Source of the DNA: Rhizobium sp. EC-SD404
GTDB lineage: Bacteria > Pseudomonadota > Alphaproteobacteria > Rhizobiales > Rhizobiaceae
NCBI RefSeq assembly: GCF_902498825.1
Contig: NZ_LR701459.1
Coordinates: 3,726,564-3,790,563, forward strand
Direction: 5' to 3'
Length of the DNA: 64,000 nt
Shown: positions 40,012 to 50,583 of the stretch, in pieces
How the letters are laid out: each line of letters starts with the position of its first letter
How positions within the stretch are numbered: position 1 is the first letter of the stretch
Position numbers and translations under genes: made by a program
Notes under the pieces: generated by a model
What the model was told of the DNA's origin: nothing
Databases searched by the model: none
Seen by the model: the letters and a program-made list of their open reading frames with translations, nothing else

Positions 40012-41151
40012 TCAGCGCTCCAGAACGACGCCGGCATCCTCGGCGAAGGACAGCCAGACGCGGTCGTGATAGGTGAAGACCTCCGAGCCGCTGCGCGACG
40101 CGTTGACGACGCTGGCCTTGACGATCTTGCCGCTGTCGAGCTTGACGTGGAAAATCGACATGTCGCCGAGATAGGCGAGGTCCCACACCTCCCCTTCCAC
40201 CGCATTGACGCCAGACGCCGGCTTCGTGTGGGTGACTGAGATCTTTTCGGGACGCAGTCCGATCGTGAGCGTCTCGCCCACACCGCGCGATTGGCCGTCC
40301 ACCGACCGAATGACGAACCCCTCCGGCGACTGCAATTCGGTCAGCGCCGCGTCGGAGCGGGTGACCTCACCGTCGAACAGATTGATGCTACCGATGAAGT
40401 CGGCGACGAACCGTGAATTTGGCGCTTCGTAAACCTCCGCCGGCGTTGCCACCTGGCGAATTTGCCCGGCGTCCATGACGGCAATGCGATCCGCCATGGT
40501 CATCGCTTCTTCCTGATCGTGCGTGACGACCACGAAGGTGAGACCGAGATCGTATTGCAGATCGGTCAGTTCGAACTGCGTTTCCTCGCGCAACTTCTTG
40601 TCGAGCGCGCCGAGCGGCTCGTCGAGCAGAAGCACCTTCGGCTGCTTGGCGAGCGCCCGGGCAAGCGCGACGCGCTGCCTCTGACCGCCGGACAATTGAT
40701 GCGGCTTGCGACCGGCAAATTCCGACATCTTCACGAGCTTCAGCATCTGGGCGACACGCTCGGCGATGGCGGGTTTCGCCATCTTCTCCTGCTTCAGGCC
40801 GAACCCGACATTGTCGGCGACGCTCATGTGCGGAAAGAGCGCGTAGGACTGGAACATCATATTGAGCGGGCGGCGATAGGGCGGCACGCCCGTCAGGTCG
40901 ACCCCGTCGAGAAGGATCGCGCCTTCGTTCGGCGTCTCGAAACCCGCAAGCATGCGCAAGAGCGTAGACTTGCCGCAGCCCGAGGCGCCGAGAAGCGCAA
41001 AGAACTCGCGTTCGTAGATGTCGAGGGAAAGGTCGTCGACCGCCGTGAAGTCACCGAAACGCTTGGTCACGTTTCGGATAGATATCATCGCCTTGGCGTT
41101 TGGGTCGGACCACGGCGCAAAAGAACGCCGAATATTGCCAAGGGATCTCAT
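40012..41151 (-). CDS. potG: Polyamine ABC transporter ATP-binding protein PotG/PotA-type, 379 residues
   Basis: Energy-coupling subunit. Walker A is [18 protein letters not shown], signature [16 protein letters not shown], Walker B VLLLDEPLGALD, and the switch His lies in VVVTHDQEEAMTMADR. The C-terminal 120 residues are the regulatory TOBE domain (TIGLRPEKISV). MRSLGNIRRSFAPWSDPNAK is the family-typical beginning; an ATG ten codons upstream is less likely. It follows potF after a strong hairpin. Confidence 0.92.
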   Translation of the reverse strand: MRSLGNIRRSFAPWSDPNAKAMISIRNVTKRFGDFTAVDDLSLDIYEREFFALLGASGCGKSTLLRMLAGFETPNEGAILLDGVDLTGVPPYRRPLNMMFQSYALFPHMSVADNVGFGLKQEKMAKPAIAERVAQMLKLVKMSEFAGRKPHQLSGGQRQRVALARALAKQPKVLLLDEPLGALDKKLREETQFELTDLQYDLGLTFVVVTHDQEEAMTMADRIAVMDAGQIRQVATPAEVYEAPNSRFVADFIGSINLFDGEVTRSDAALTELQSPEGFVIRSVDGQSRGVGETLTIGLRPEKISVTHTKPASGVNAVEGEVWDLAYLGDMSIFHVKLDSGKIVKASVVNASRSGSEVFTYHDRVWLSFAEDAGVVLER

Positions 41152-41192
41152 GCCGTTCTGCTGCCCGTAGTTTGCGGCCATTTGGCCAAGGG

Positions 41193-41218
41193 CGCGGGCG
41201 CGACCGATCGCGCCCGCG
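41193..41218 (-). terminator. 11-bp hairpin between potF and potG
   Basis: CGCGGGCGCGA and TCGCGCCCGCG pair perfectly around a CCGA loop, nine bases after the potF stop and upstream of potG. Such intercistronic hairpins usually stabilise the binding-protein message and lower expression of the following transporter subunits. Confidence 0.65.
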
Positions 41219-41226
41219 GATCGTGC

Positions 41227-42318
41227 TTATTGGCCGCTTTTGACCCGCGTCCAGGCGCGCGTGATCAGGCGGTTGGCCTGCGCGTCATAAGGCGGCTTGG
41301 TGAAGAGCTTTTCCTGCGCTTCGGCAGGCGGATAGATGGCGGGATCGCCGATCACGTCTTCCACCAAAAACTCCTGCGACGCCTCGTTACCGTTCGCGTA
41401 GTAGACGTAGTTCGACGCCTTGGCGATAACTCCAGGCTGCATCAGGTAATTGATGAATTCGTGGGCCTCCTCGACATTGCCCGCATCGGCGGGGATGGCG
41501 AGCTGGTCGAACCACATCTCCGCGCCTTCGACCGGGATCGCGTAGCCGACCTCGACGCCGGCCTCCGCTTCGGCGGCACGATCGCGTGCCTGGAAAACGT
41601 CGCCCGAATAACCGATTGCAAGGCAGATATCGCCGTTGGCGAGTCCGTTGATATACTCGGACGAGTGGAATTTCTCCACGAAGGGCCGGATCTGCATCAG
41701 GGCTTCTTCGGCCGCCGCGATATCTTCCGCAGACGTCGAATTCGGATCGCGGCCGAGATAGGCGAGCATTGCCGGGAAAATTTCGATCGGCGAATCCAGC
41801 ATGTGGATGCCGCAATCGGCGAACTGAGCGGCGATCTCCGGATCGAACACGACGGACCAGCTGTCGATGCTGTCCTCACCGAGGATTTCCTGCACCTTGC
41901 CGACATTGTAGCCGATGCCGTTGGTGCCCCACATGTAATTGACCGAATAGGCATTGTCCGGATCGAAGACGGCGGTGCGCTCGGTCACCAGATCCCACAT
42001 ATTGCCGATGTTGGTGAGCTTCGACTGGTCGAGTTCCTGGTACACGCCGGCAGCGATCTGGCGCGACAGGAACGATGCCGTCGGCACGACCACATCGTAA
42101 CCCGAGCCGCCGGCCAGGAGGCGGGTTTCGAGCATCTCGTTGGAATCATAGACGTCGTAGACGACCTGAATACCGGTTTCGGCGGTGAATTCCGCGAGAA
42201 TTTCGTCGTCGATATAGTCAGACCAGTTGTAGACATTCACGACGCGGTCTTGCGCTCCGGCAGCCACCGTTCCTGCCAGCAGGATGGCGACTGTGCTCAA
42301 AACTCGGCTGTTCTTCAT
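41227..42318 (-). CDS. potF: Periplasmic polyamine-binding protein, 363 residues
   Basis: Receptor of the importer. It has a Sec signal peptide MKNSRVLSTVAILLAGTVAAGA cleaved before QDR, then VVNVYNWSDYIDDEILAEFTAETGIQVVYDVYDSNEMLETRLLAGGSGYDVVVPT, diagnostic of the PotF/PotD group. MWGTNGIGYNVGKV and NGDICLAIGYSGDVFQARDRA carry aromatic and acidic residues of the polyamine pocket. First gene of the potF-potG-potH-potI operon; it ends with a hairpin before potG. Together with the gamma-glutamylputrescine genes 10 kb away it suggests putrescine use. Confidence 0.92.
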   Translation of the reverse strand: MKNSRVLSTVAILLAGTVAAGAQDRVVNVYNWSDYIDDEILAEFTAETGIQVVYDVYDSNEMLETRLLAGGSGYDVVVPTASFLSRQIAAGVYQELDQSKLTNIGNMWDLVTERTAVFDPDNAYSVNYMWGTNGIGYNVGKVQEILGEDSIDSWSVVFDPEIAAQFADCGIHMLDSPIEIFPAMLAYLGRDPNSTSAEDIAAAEEALMQIRPFVEKFHSSEYINGLANGDICLAIGYSGDVFQARDRAAEAEAGVEVGYAIPVEGAEMWFDQLAIPADAGNVEEAHEFINYLMQPGVIAKASNYVYYANGNEASQEFLVEDVIGDPAIYPPAEAQEKLFTKPPYDAQANRLITRAWTRVKSGQ

Positions 42319-42496
42319 TATGGAGATTTCCCTGTTTGTCCGTTCTTGGCCCGTTTGTCCGTCTTCGCGTGACTGATGGATCGAGCACCCTGTTGGCTGA
42401 AAACTAGGCGGGAAAGCCGGGCCTCACAAGCTTAAATTGACGGCAGGCCGCGCCCGCTTTCCAAGCAGCCCCGCAGATCCTTCCAACCTGTGCAGC

Positions 42497-43939
42497 TCAT
42501 TGAAAATCGAAAGCACTCAAGCCGGTGACCATTTCGTCGAGCCCGAGCGGGCGCGTTACGGGCGGCTCGGCGCGCGCAAGGCAACCCTGACGCTCGCAGA
42601 GCCTGCACGCCGCCCCGACCTTCGTGGTCTCTCGTGCCACCGAAGATCCCGCCGCACGTCTGAGGTCGATGGCGCCGCCATAGATGATGTCATCGCGAAA
42701 TCCGATATCGCAGCCAAGCAGCAGCGCGGTGCGCCGCACCCGCTCGTTGAAGGCCGCTTGCGGCCCTTCGAGCGTGCGGGAAACGACGAGAAATTCGGCG
42801 CCATCGGTGAGTTCGACGGCATCAACGAGGATCTGGCCCGGCTGCGAGAAGGCTGCGTGGATATTGAGCTTCGGGCAATCGCCGCCGAAGCGCGCGTGCG
42901 GATAACCCTTGGCGCCTGAGCGCCGGAACTTGTGTCCGGCATTGTCGATTTCCAGCAGGAAGAACGGCACGCCCTCCTGCCCCGGTCGCTGCAGCGCCGT
43001 GAGCCGGTTGGCGACGTGCTCGTAGGACACGCGAAACCGCGACCTGAGAACATCGATGTCATAACGCGTACGCTGGGCTGCCGCGAGAAACGTGCCATAG
43101 GGCATCATCAGCGCATGCGCCGCATAGCGCGCGAGCTCGAAGCGGGCGAGCCGGCGCGCTTCGTCGCCTTCGAGGCCCAGCGTATCGAGCGCCGCGCCGA
43201 TCTCGTCGCGCAGCGCGAGCTGGCACGCTTCCATGGCGATCTCACGCAACTGGTCGAACGGCGACAGACGTTCCGACAGGAAGAGCCGCATGGAATGCCG
43301 ATCGTAGCGGCGCCGCAGATTGGGCATCGCATGAACCGGCAGAGCCCGCACGACGATGCCGTGCTCACGGCTCAGCCAACCCCGGATGGCGCCTGACAGA
43401 TCCTCGCCTGGAGCCAACCGGTCATGGAAAGCCTCCGCGGCCTTGTCGATGGCTGCAAAATAGTTGGAGCGGCGTTCGAAGGTTTCGCGAACGACATCGA
43501 TCGGCAGCTTGGCGCCCGCGGCGACCGTTTCATGTCCCTCGCGCGCCAGCAGGCTGGAGAGATCGGACAGGCGCTCCGCCTGCTCCCGATAGGCACGATA
43601 GAGCTTCACCATGCCCGCCGCCGCATTCGGCGCGGCCTCGGAAATCTCGATCAGTTCCTGGTCGCCGGGCAACTCACCGGCCAGAAGCGGATCGGAAAAC
43701 ACCTCCTTGAGCGCGGTCACCGAGGCAGGCGTTTCGCCCTGAAGCGCGTCCAGATCGATCTTGAACGTGCTGGAAAGCTTCAGCAGCAATTGCACGGTCA
43801 GCGGTCGCTGATTGCGCTCGATCAGGTTGAGATAGGAAGCCGATATGCCGAGCGCCTCGGCCATCGCCGTCTGGGTCATGTCCATGCCGTTGCGCAACCG
43901 GCGCACGCGCGGTCCGGCGAAAATCTTCTGATCGGCCAT
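42497..43939 (-). CDS. ScfR/RamB-type short-chain fatty acyl-CoA regulator, 480 residues
   Basis: Residues 5-65 are an XRE-type helix-turn-helix (VRRLRNGMDMTQTAMAEALGISASYLNLIERNQRPLTVQLLLKLSSTF). The middle is an ImmA/IrrE-like domain, and the C-terminal DUF2083 part ends with CRLCERQGCLARAEPP, a conserved Cys cluster. In actinobacteria RamB represses aceA; ScfR-type proteins respond to short-chain acyl-CoA. Here it is divergent from aceA with an array of TTTACA/TGTAAA words between them, so it probably controls aceA and itself. Confidence 0.85.
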   Translation of the reverse strand: MADQKIFAGPRVRRLRNGMDMTQTAMAEALGISASYLNLIERNQRPLTVQLLLKLSSTFKIDLDALQGETPASVTALKEVFSDPLLAGELPGDQELIEISEAAPNAAAGMVKLYRAYREQAERLSDLSSLLAREGHETVAAGAKLPIDVVRETFERRSNYFAAIDKAAEAFHDRLAPGEDLSGAIRGWLSREHGIVVRALPVHAMPNLRRRYDRHSMRLFLSERLSPFDQLREIAMEACQLALRDEIGAALDTLGLEGDEARRLARFELARYAAHALMMPYGTFLAAAQRTRYDIDVLRSRFRVSYEHVANRLTALQRPGQEGVPFFLLEIDNAGHKFRRSGAKGYPHARFGGDCPKLNIHAAFSQPGQILVDAVELTDGAEFLVVSRTLEGPQAAFNERVRRTALLLGCDIGFRDDIIYGGAIDLRRAAGSSVARETTKVGAACRLCERQGCLARAEPPVTRPLGLDEMVTGLSAFDFQ

Positions 43940-43951
43940 TTGTGAAGACCT

Positions 43952-44080
43952 TTACATTCAAGCCGACTTTACAGAATTGACAGATTTACAGAAGGCGCTT
44001 GTAAATTCAAGCACAGCATGACCCTTTTCACTATCGCATAAACCCTTATTTTCTGGCGACCTCCCGCAGCGCAATGTAAA
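43952..44080. promoter_or_regulatory. TTTACA/TGTAAA array between ScfR-like gene and aceA
   Basis: TTTACA at 43952, 43969 and 43985, and its inverse TGTAAA at 44000 and 44075. ATTCAAGC also follows the first and the fourth. Three copies spaced 16-17 bases apart plus an inverted one resemble a multi-site operator for the divergent regulator. The published RamB word TTTGCAAA is similar but not identical. Confidence 0.5.
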
Positions 44081-44149
44081 CCTTGTCACATCAACACAGC
44101 GCAACGGAGCGGCACAGAGATCGCCGCCTCCAGCAGTCGGAGAAGTGCC

Positions 44150-45439
<1,290 letters not shown>

Positions 45440-45449
45440 GATCGAAACC

Positions 45450-45474
45450 GCGTGGCGACGCCTCGCCGCCACGC
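45450..45474 (+). terminator. Hairpin after aceA
   Basis: GCGTGGCG and CGCCACGC form a perfect 8-bp stem with a nine-base loop, 10 bases after the stop. It has no T run; it may only partly stop transcription, allowing the next small gene to be read. Confidence 0.55.
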
Positions 45475-45528
45475 CTCAAGCCTTCCATCAAATTGCGCCT
45501 AGGGCGCCTGAAAACGGAGATTACCGAA

Positions 45529-45762
45529 ATGGCATCGATCTCACGCGTCAAGGAACGGGCTGAAGAGCAATCATCGGCCATGAGCGACGACCAGCAGAGC
45601 GCAATCCGCATGCTGGCCAACGACCTGCACCGCCTCAACCAGTCTGTCATGAAGGCCGTCGACGCCGGCGTATCCGTCGAACTGGTTCGCTCGGCCCGTC
45701 ATCATTCCGAGGGCAATTGGGGCGACCTGATGATCCCGGTCATCGTCACGCAAAGCCGCTGA
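45529..45762 (+). CDS. Small conserved-looking protein downstream of aceA, 77 residues
   Basis: CGGAGA lies eight bases before the ATG. The product is helical, MASISRVKERAEEQSSAMSDDQQSAIRMLANDLHRLNQSVMKAVDAGVSVELVRSARHHSEGNWGDLMIPVI, with a well-mixed composition and no signal or membrane part. It looks like a genuine small cytoplasmic protein that accompanies aceA; I know no function. A terminator follows. Confidence 0.7.
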   Translation: MASISRVKERAEEQSSAMSDDQQSAIRMLANDLHRLNQSVMKAVDAGVSVELVRSARHHSEGNWGDLMIPVIVTQSR

Positions 45763-45786
45763 CCTCCACCATCACGATGCGTGGCG

Positions 45787-45820
45787 AAAGCCCGTCGGCT
45801 CAAGCGGCCGGCGGGCCTTT
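45787..45820. terminator. Bidirectional terminator between convergent genes
   Basis: AAAGCCCGTCGGC and GCCGGCGGGCCTTT form a long stem with A and T runs at the ends, so it can work in both directions. Its right arm overlaps the last codons of the minus-strand DUF4112 gene. Confidence 0.7.
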
Positions 45821-46285
45821 GCGTTCCGCATGCCATGCGGCGCGGTCCCGCTCCTCTTCCTCCAGAAGATGCTCCTTCAGCATGCGGACATTGCGGGTAT
45901 TGGCCTTGAACGCGACGTCGACGACAGTGCCGAGAACCGGAATGGCGCCGAAGATGTAGTCGAAAGCGATGTTGCTGATCATCTTGCGCTTGATGTGCCC
46001 CGGCACACCAAGCTTCTGTGCTTTCCAGTAGATCCAGCCCGCAGCGCCGGCGGCAACGGTGTCGCCCGCAACCGGCACGAGACCGAGCACGGCATCCCAG
46101 CCGAACCGAATGCCGAGGACGCTGAAATTGCGGTCGAACAACTTCTCGACCTGCTCGAGCCGCCTCAACAGTTCACGCCGCTCGCGCCCCTTGGGCGTAT
46201 CATCGAAAAGTTCTGCGATCGCTGGTCCGTTGGTGCGGTCGTGATCGGCGACCTTTTCACCCGATGGCATCGGCATCTTCGACAT
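45800..46285 (-). CDS. DUF4112-domain protein, 161 residues
   Basis: After a disordered N-terminus the DUF4112 core follows: LLRRLEQVEKLFDRNFSVLGIRFGWDAVLGLVPVAGDTVAAGAAGWIYWKA, then ISNIAFDYIFGAIPVLGTVVDVAFKANTRNVRMLKEHL. These are two weakly hydrophobic, Gly/Pro-containing hairpins of a small membrane protein of unknown role. The start ATG lies 29 bases inside the end of the DUF1206 gene, so it is translationally coupled with it. Confidence 0.85.
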   Translation of the reverse strand: MSKMPMPSGEKVADHDRTNGPAIAELFDDTPKGRERRELLRRLEQVEKLFDRNFSVLGIRFGWDAVLGLVPVAGDTVAAGAAGWIYWKAQKLGVPGHIKRKMISNIAFDYIFGAIPVLGTVVDVAFKANTRNVRMLKEHLLEEEERDRAAWHAERKGPPAA

Positions 46286-47078
46286 TGATCCGTCTCCAAA
46301 CGGCTTCGAGGATCGAATAGAGCGCGAAAGCCATGAGGCCGACGCCCATCGCACCCAGCAGGAACCCGCCGAAGGGCAGACCCTGAACGAAATCGAGCGC
46401 ATCCTCGACACCGGGTGTGGGCGAACCTTCGTCGCCGGCATTCAGGCCGCGATAGAAAAGCAGGAACGCGACGACGAGAAACGAGAGCCCGCGGGCGGTC
46501 AGACCCGTGCGCGCGATGGGGTGTACGAAGTCCATTGCCCGAGGGGGCGCCTCAAAGTGTCGAGCGTAGCCCTTTCGCACTGCTTTCGCGATATGCGAGA
46601 CGCCGACGCCGATGAAGACGGCCGTCAACGCCCAGGAGACCGCCTGGCTGCCGACGATGGATACGATGAAATCGACGATCTGCGATCCACCACCGCCCTC
46701 ACCCTCGTCGCCCTGCGACCCGTTCCAGAGCCCGAATGTGAAGACCGCGAGAATGCCATAGGTCACGCCGGATGCGATGAGGCCACCGCGAATGGCAGCG
46801 CCCTTGAATCCCAACCCGTGATCGTCCGTATCGAAGATCGCCTGGATGAAGCGCCAGATGAGATAGGAGACCATGCCGCACATCAGAAGAATGGCCGTCA
46901 CGTCCCCGAAGGGCGTAGCCAGGATCGTGCGCAGCGCGTCGCGCGATCCCTGCTGCTCGCCCGAGCCGATCGCGGCCAGAACGGCGAAGAAGCCGATGAC
47001 GATGTAGACCAGCCCACGGGCGGCGTATCCAGTTCGGGCGAAGGGCTTGAACCAGACGTGGCGATGCGGAGACACCAT
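46257..47078 (-). CDS. DUF1206-domain membrane protein, 273 residues
   Basis: Six membrane segments form three repeated pairs, each starting with a similar ARTGYAARGLVYIVIGFFAVLA-type motif (repeats near residues 14, 110 and 190). The family is uncharacterised. The gene starts with an ATG overlapping the PAP2 gene stop by one base (TAATG) and overlaps the DUF4112 gene at its end, so the three proteins are probably made in fixed ratio in the inner membrane. Confidence 0.88.
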   Translation of the reverse strand: MVSPHRHVWFKPFARTGYAARGLVYIVIGFFAVLAAIGSGEQQGSRDALRTILATPFGDVTAILLMCGMVSYLIWRFIQAIFDTDDHGLGFKGAAIRGGLIASGVTYGILAVFTFGLWNGSQGDEGEGGGGSQIVDFIVSIVGSQAVSWALTAVFIGVGVSHIAKAVRKGYARHFEAPPRAMDFVHPIARTGLTARGLSFLVVAFLLFYRGLNAGDEGSPTPGVEDALDFVQGLPFGGFLLGAMGVGLMAFALYSILEAVWRRINVEDADAIG

Positions 47079-47827
47079 TAAAGCGAGGCCTTGTCATTGC
47101 GGTGAAGATAGCCACGGGCCTGAATGCCCAGTTCAGCAAGCCGTCTGCGATTCTCGATCAACGCGACCGCGCACCAGACGATCGAGGCCCAGGAAAGTCC
47201 GAGCGCCCAACCGGCGATCACGTCGCTCGGCCAGTGGACACCGAGATAAACGCGCGTCAGCCCGATCGTGACGGTGATGACGAAGACGACAGTCGCGACA
47301 TATATCACTTCGGCACGGCTGCGCGCATAGCGGATGAGCAGCGCGCCGAGCGTCAGATAGGTGACGGTCCCGACCATCGCATGGCCGCTGGGGAAACTTG
47401 CCGTGTGGATGACATCCAGTTGCTCGACGAGGTCCGGCCGCGGCCGCTCGAAGAAAGACTTGAGTACGGTGGAGAGGATCGCGCCACCTGCAACCGAGAA
47501 CAGAACGTAGAACGCAGCCCAGCGCCTCGTCGCGACGCCGAGGTAGCCGGCGACGGCAAGAGTCAGAAGCCCGATCACCGGATAGCCGCCGAGCGCAGTC
47601 AATTCCAACGCCGTCTCTTCAAGCCACGGCGGACCGAGTGGATCGCTCGTATCCGCGGGATTGCGCAGAGCCAGAAGGAGGCTTTCGTCGAAATCCAGTC
47701 CCTCGCCCTCCATGATCTCTTCGGCGAGCTCGAGGAAAACGAAAATTCCGGCGCCCAGCACCGCCAACAATGCGATGGGCCACAACGCCTTCAAGGTCAC
47801 TGCCGATCTTAAATCTGTCAGTCGCAT
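47078..47827 (-). CDS. PAP2-family membrane phosphatase, 249 residues
   Basis: The three acid-phosphatase motifs are present: KSFFERPRPD, then TASFPSGHAMVG, and TRVYLGVHWPSDVIAGW, giving the Lys/Arg, His and Arg/His/Asp active-site set. Five to six membrane helices surround them. Family members dephosphorylate undecaprenyl pyrophosphate or other lipid phosphates at the outer face of the inner membrane. The start MRLTDLRSAVTLKALWPIALLAVL was chosen over a longer frame with basic, unlikely sequence. First gene of the coupled operon with DUF1206 and DUF4112. Confidence 0.88.
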   Translation of the reverse strand: MRLTDLRSAVTLKALWPIALLAVLGAGIFVFLELAEEIMEGEGLDFDESLLLALRNPADTSDPLGPPWLEETALELTALGGYPVIGLLTLAVAGYLGVATRRWAAFYVLFSVAGGAILSTVLKSFFERPRPDLVEQLDVIHTASFPSGHAMVGTVTYLTLGALLIRYARSRAEVIYVATVVFVITVTIGLTRVYLGVHWPSDVIAGWALGLSWASIVWCAVALIENRRRLAELGIQARGYLHRNDKASL

Positions 47828-47894
47828 GATTTCCCCTAGTCGATCCGTTGGAACGGATGGCAGGTTGAACGGTTCCGCCGAGCCCTTAAACGGC

Positions 47895-47925
47895 AGACGC
47901 CGGCGCGAAATCCGCGCCGGCGTCT
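47895..47925 (-). terminator. Terminator of the chemoreceptor gene
   Basis: AGACGCCGGCGCG and CGCGCCGGCGTCT form a perfect 13-bp stem around AAATC, 27 bases after the stop of the minus-strand chemoreceptor gene. Confidence 0.75.
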
Positions 47926-47951
47926 TTGAATTTACACTCGAAGTGACGGGA

Positions 47952-49961
47952 TCAGAACTCGGTCCAGCCATCGTCCTCCGTCGACGTTGCGGCCGCTGCG
48001 GCCGCGCCACCACCGCCGAAAGCACCGGCAAGCTTGCGCCCGAGCGCCCTTGCCGGAGATTCCCGGTTAACGCCGGCAGCGCTGTTGCCCCGGACGGGAA
48101 TAGGTGCCGAAGGCCGACGCGCGACGGGAGCCGATGACGAGGCACTCGCAGCCCTGCGCTCGTAGCCTTGCGAAACCATCGAGCCGCGACCGGCCATCTC
48201 GAAACGTCCGACCAGACCGCGCAGCGACTGGGCCTGTTCCTCGAGGCTGACGCAGGCAGCATTGGTCTGCTCGACCATCGCCGCGTTCTGCTGGGTCACC
48301 TGGTCCATCTGGTTGACGGCGGTGTTGATCTCCTGAAGGCCAGCGGACTGTTCGCGCGCCGAGGTGACGATGGCCGCGATGTGATCCTTGATCATGTGCA
48401 CATGCCGTTCGATCTGCTCGAGAGACGCGCCGGTCTTGTTGACATGCGCGACCCCCATGCCGACTTCCTCGCCCGACTTGCGGATCAATTCCTTGATCTC
48501 CTTGGCGGCAGCGGCCGAGCGCTGAGCAAGCTCGCGGACTTCCTGTGCCACGACGGCAAAGCCTTTGCCTGCTTCACCGGCGCGCGCCGCTTCCACCCCG
48601 GCATTGAGCGCCAGAAGGTTGGTCTGGAAGGCGATGTCGTCGATCACGCCGATGATCTGGCTGATCTGCGTCGATGATGTCTCGATCCGCTCCATTGCAG
48701 TGATGGCATCGCCGACGACAGCACGGGAATTGCGGGCCCCCGTCGTTGCATCCACGACCATGCGGTCTGCTTCTTCCGCCCGCTGTGCGCTGGCGCGTAC
48801 CGTCTGCGTGATCTGGTCAAGCGCTGCTGCGGTCTCCTCAAGCGACGCCGCCTGCTGCTCGGTGCGACGTGACAGATCGTCTGCAGCCTTCGCGATTTCG
48901 CCGGAGCTGCCGCTGACCGACTGCGTGGCGTCGGAGATATCGGAAAGCGTTTCACCGAGCGATTTCACCGCCGCGTTGAAGTCGTCCTGGAGAAGCGCAA
49001 ACGCGCTGTCGATGGTCTCGATCTGAACGGTCAGGTCGCCCTGCGCCAGGCGACGGAGCGCATCGCCGACGGTTTCCATCGCTTGCTCGCGGGCCTTGGC
49101 CGTGCGGACGGTCTCCGTCTCGTTGCGTTCGCGTTCCGCTTCGAAGGCGGCCCGCTGGCGAGCGGCTTCTGCTTCGGCTTCGCGCTTTTCCATGGCCGAA
49201 ATCCGGAAATTCTCGAGCGCGTTCGCGACCACGCCGACCGTGTCGGCGCGGGCACGGTGCGGAACGCCGGTTTCAAGATCGCCGTCGTCCAGACGCTTGA
49301 TGCGCGCCGTGAGGTCTCCGAGGGGACGTGTGACGATCGCTCTCAGTGCGAAAAGAAAGAGGCCAACGACCAAGAGAATGGACACGCCCTGCACCATGAG
49401 CGTCTGCATCCCGAAGCCGGCGCTGGTTGCAGCGAGCCCTTCCGTACTCCAAACGGTCGCGATGTGACCACGCGCATTGCCTTCACTGTCGGCTTCGAGC
49501 GGCGCGACGATCGTCACCTGCCCATCGCCGAGAGGCATGTCGTTCACGACGGTCTCGCTCGGCGGAGATGACATGACCGCTTCGATGGCCTGATGAGGGC
49601 CCGCCGGGTCGACGCCATCACGGGTCCAACCCGCAATTTCGCTACCAGCCGCATTGTAAACGAGGATTTGAACGAGATCGTGGTCGTCAGACGAGGCGTA
49701 TCCCTTGTAAGCGTCCTCGACCGCTTCGGGCACGTTCCACTTGACGCCGCCCGCCGCGACCATACCGATCTGCTCGACCTCGCGGCTCCAATTGGCAAAG
49801 GCATCCTGACGCAAAGTCTGGCCGGCTGATTGATATAGCCACCATACCGTGGCGCCGAGGCCGATGAGGTTGACCGCGATGATGACCGCGGCGAGCTTCG
49901 TGGTCAGCGAGAGCCGGCCGAGAAAACTGACCGGACCGAGTGCTGCATCATTGGTTTTCAT
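47952..49961 (-). CDS. Methyl-accepting chemotaxis protein, 669 residues
   Basis: TM1 ([25 protein letters not shown], about 20-44), a periplasmic Cache-like domain of about 150 residues ([21 protein letters not shown]), and TM2 ([21 protein letters not shown]) are seen. A HAMP domain and the signalling rod follow, whose tip reads [44 protein letters not shown]. The flexible tail ends in GWTEF, a C-terminal W-x-x-F pentapeptide of the kind that recruits CheR and CheB. It starts 22 bases after a small exported protein gene, which may supply a partner. Ligand unknown. Confidence 0.93.
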   Translation of the reverse strand: MKTNDAALGPVSFLGRLSLTTKLAAVIIAVNLIGLGATVWWLYQSAGQTLRQDAFANWSREVEQIGMVAAGGVKWNVPEAVEDAYKGYASSDDHDLVQILVYNAAGSEIAGWTRDGVDPAGPHQAIEAVMSSPPSETVVNDMPLGDGQVTIVAPLEADSEGNARGHIATVWSTEGLAATSAGFGMQTLMVQGVSILLVVGLFLFALRAIVTRPLGDLTARIKRLDDGDLETGVPHRARADTVGVVANALENFRISAMEKREAEAEAARQRAAFEAERERNETETVRTAKAREQAMETVGDALRRLAQGDLTVQIETIDSAFALLQDDFNAAVKSLGETLSDISDATQSVSGSSGEIAKAADDLSRRTEQQAASLEETAAALDQITQTVRASAQRAEEADRMVVDATTGARNSRAVVGDAITAMERIETSSTQISQIIGVIDDIAFQTNLLALNAGVEAARAGEAGKGFAVVAQEVRELAQRSAAAAKEIKELIRKSGEEVGMGVAHVNKTGASLEQIERHVHMIKDHIAAIVTSAREQSAGLQEINTAVNQMDQVTQQNAAMVEQTNAACVSLEEQAQSLRGLVGRFEMAGRGSMVSQGYERRAASASSSAPVARRPSAPIPVRGNSAAGVNRESPARALGRKLAGAFGGGGAAAAAATSTEDDGWTEF

Positions 49962-49983
49962 GTGTATGTTGTCCTTGGCGCGA

Positions 49984-50583
49984 TCAGAGCTTGTTCAGGT
50001 TCAAAGAGACCGTGATCGCTCCAATGGGCTCGCCGGTGTCCGGGTCGATGATCGCGCTGTTCGCCTGGCTGATGACGAGGTGCGTATCGGGTTCGTATTC
50101 GATGTCGTCGATGAAAAGGCCGGCTTCCGGCTGAAGATACGTCTTCTGGAATTTGGCTTCGTCGCCCTGCCAGTAATCGGATGTCGGCGTGCTGACACCG
50201 ACATTCATTCCCTTGCCGTCCATGACAATGATCTCGACGATCATCCAGTCGGCTGCGGACTGCTTCTGGCGCAGAAACTGAGAGATGGTGTTCTGGATCA
50301 TGGCGTCGATCTGAGGACGCTCGATCTGACCGACTTCCGCGCGCCAGTCGGCGTCGGCACGATCTATGTCGGCTTGTGTCCATGCGGATGTCGTGCCGTT
50401 CTGCGCGCGCACAGCTTCGATGATTTCGGGGCTTTTGACCCACTCGGCCAGACTATCTTGAAAATACGCTTTGACCGCTTCTCGGTGGTCAATTCCGTTG
50501 GCGGATGCCTGGGACAATGGCGCAAAAGCTGCCCCCCAGAGCGCCGCGCACACTGCAAGCCTGCCCGTGGCGAGCAACGACAT
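49984..50583 (-). CDS. Exported Cache-like sensor protein upstream of a chemoreceptor, 199 residues
   Basis: The product has a signal peptide ([28 protein letters not shown]) and a soluble domain. The part [79 protein letters not shown] resembles the strand order of a single Cache sensor domain, with the conserved D-x-x-G and T-S-D-Y-x-x-G-D-E-x-K marks. It lacks any membrane anchor besides the signal. AAGGGG precedes the chosen ATG by eight bases. It is probably co-transcribed with the chemoreceptor gene 22 bases downstream and might present a ligand to it. Confidence 0.7.
   Translation of the reverse strand: MSLLATGRLAVCAALWGAAFAPLSQASANGIDHREAVKAYFQDSLAEWVKSPEIIEAVRAQNGTTSAWTQADIDRADADWRAEVGQIERPQIDAMIQNTISQFLRQKQSAADWMIVEIIVMDGKGMNVGVSTPTSDYWQGDEAKFQKTYLQPEAGLFIDDIEYEPDTHLVISQANSAIIDPDTGEPIGAITVSLNLNKL

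Noticed and set aside
40462..42372. Long plus-strand frame (636 codons) opposite potG and potF
   Set aside because: Composition is Arg/His/Gly-rich, there is no known domain, and the opposite strand carries well-defined transporter genes.
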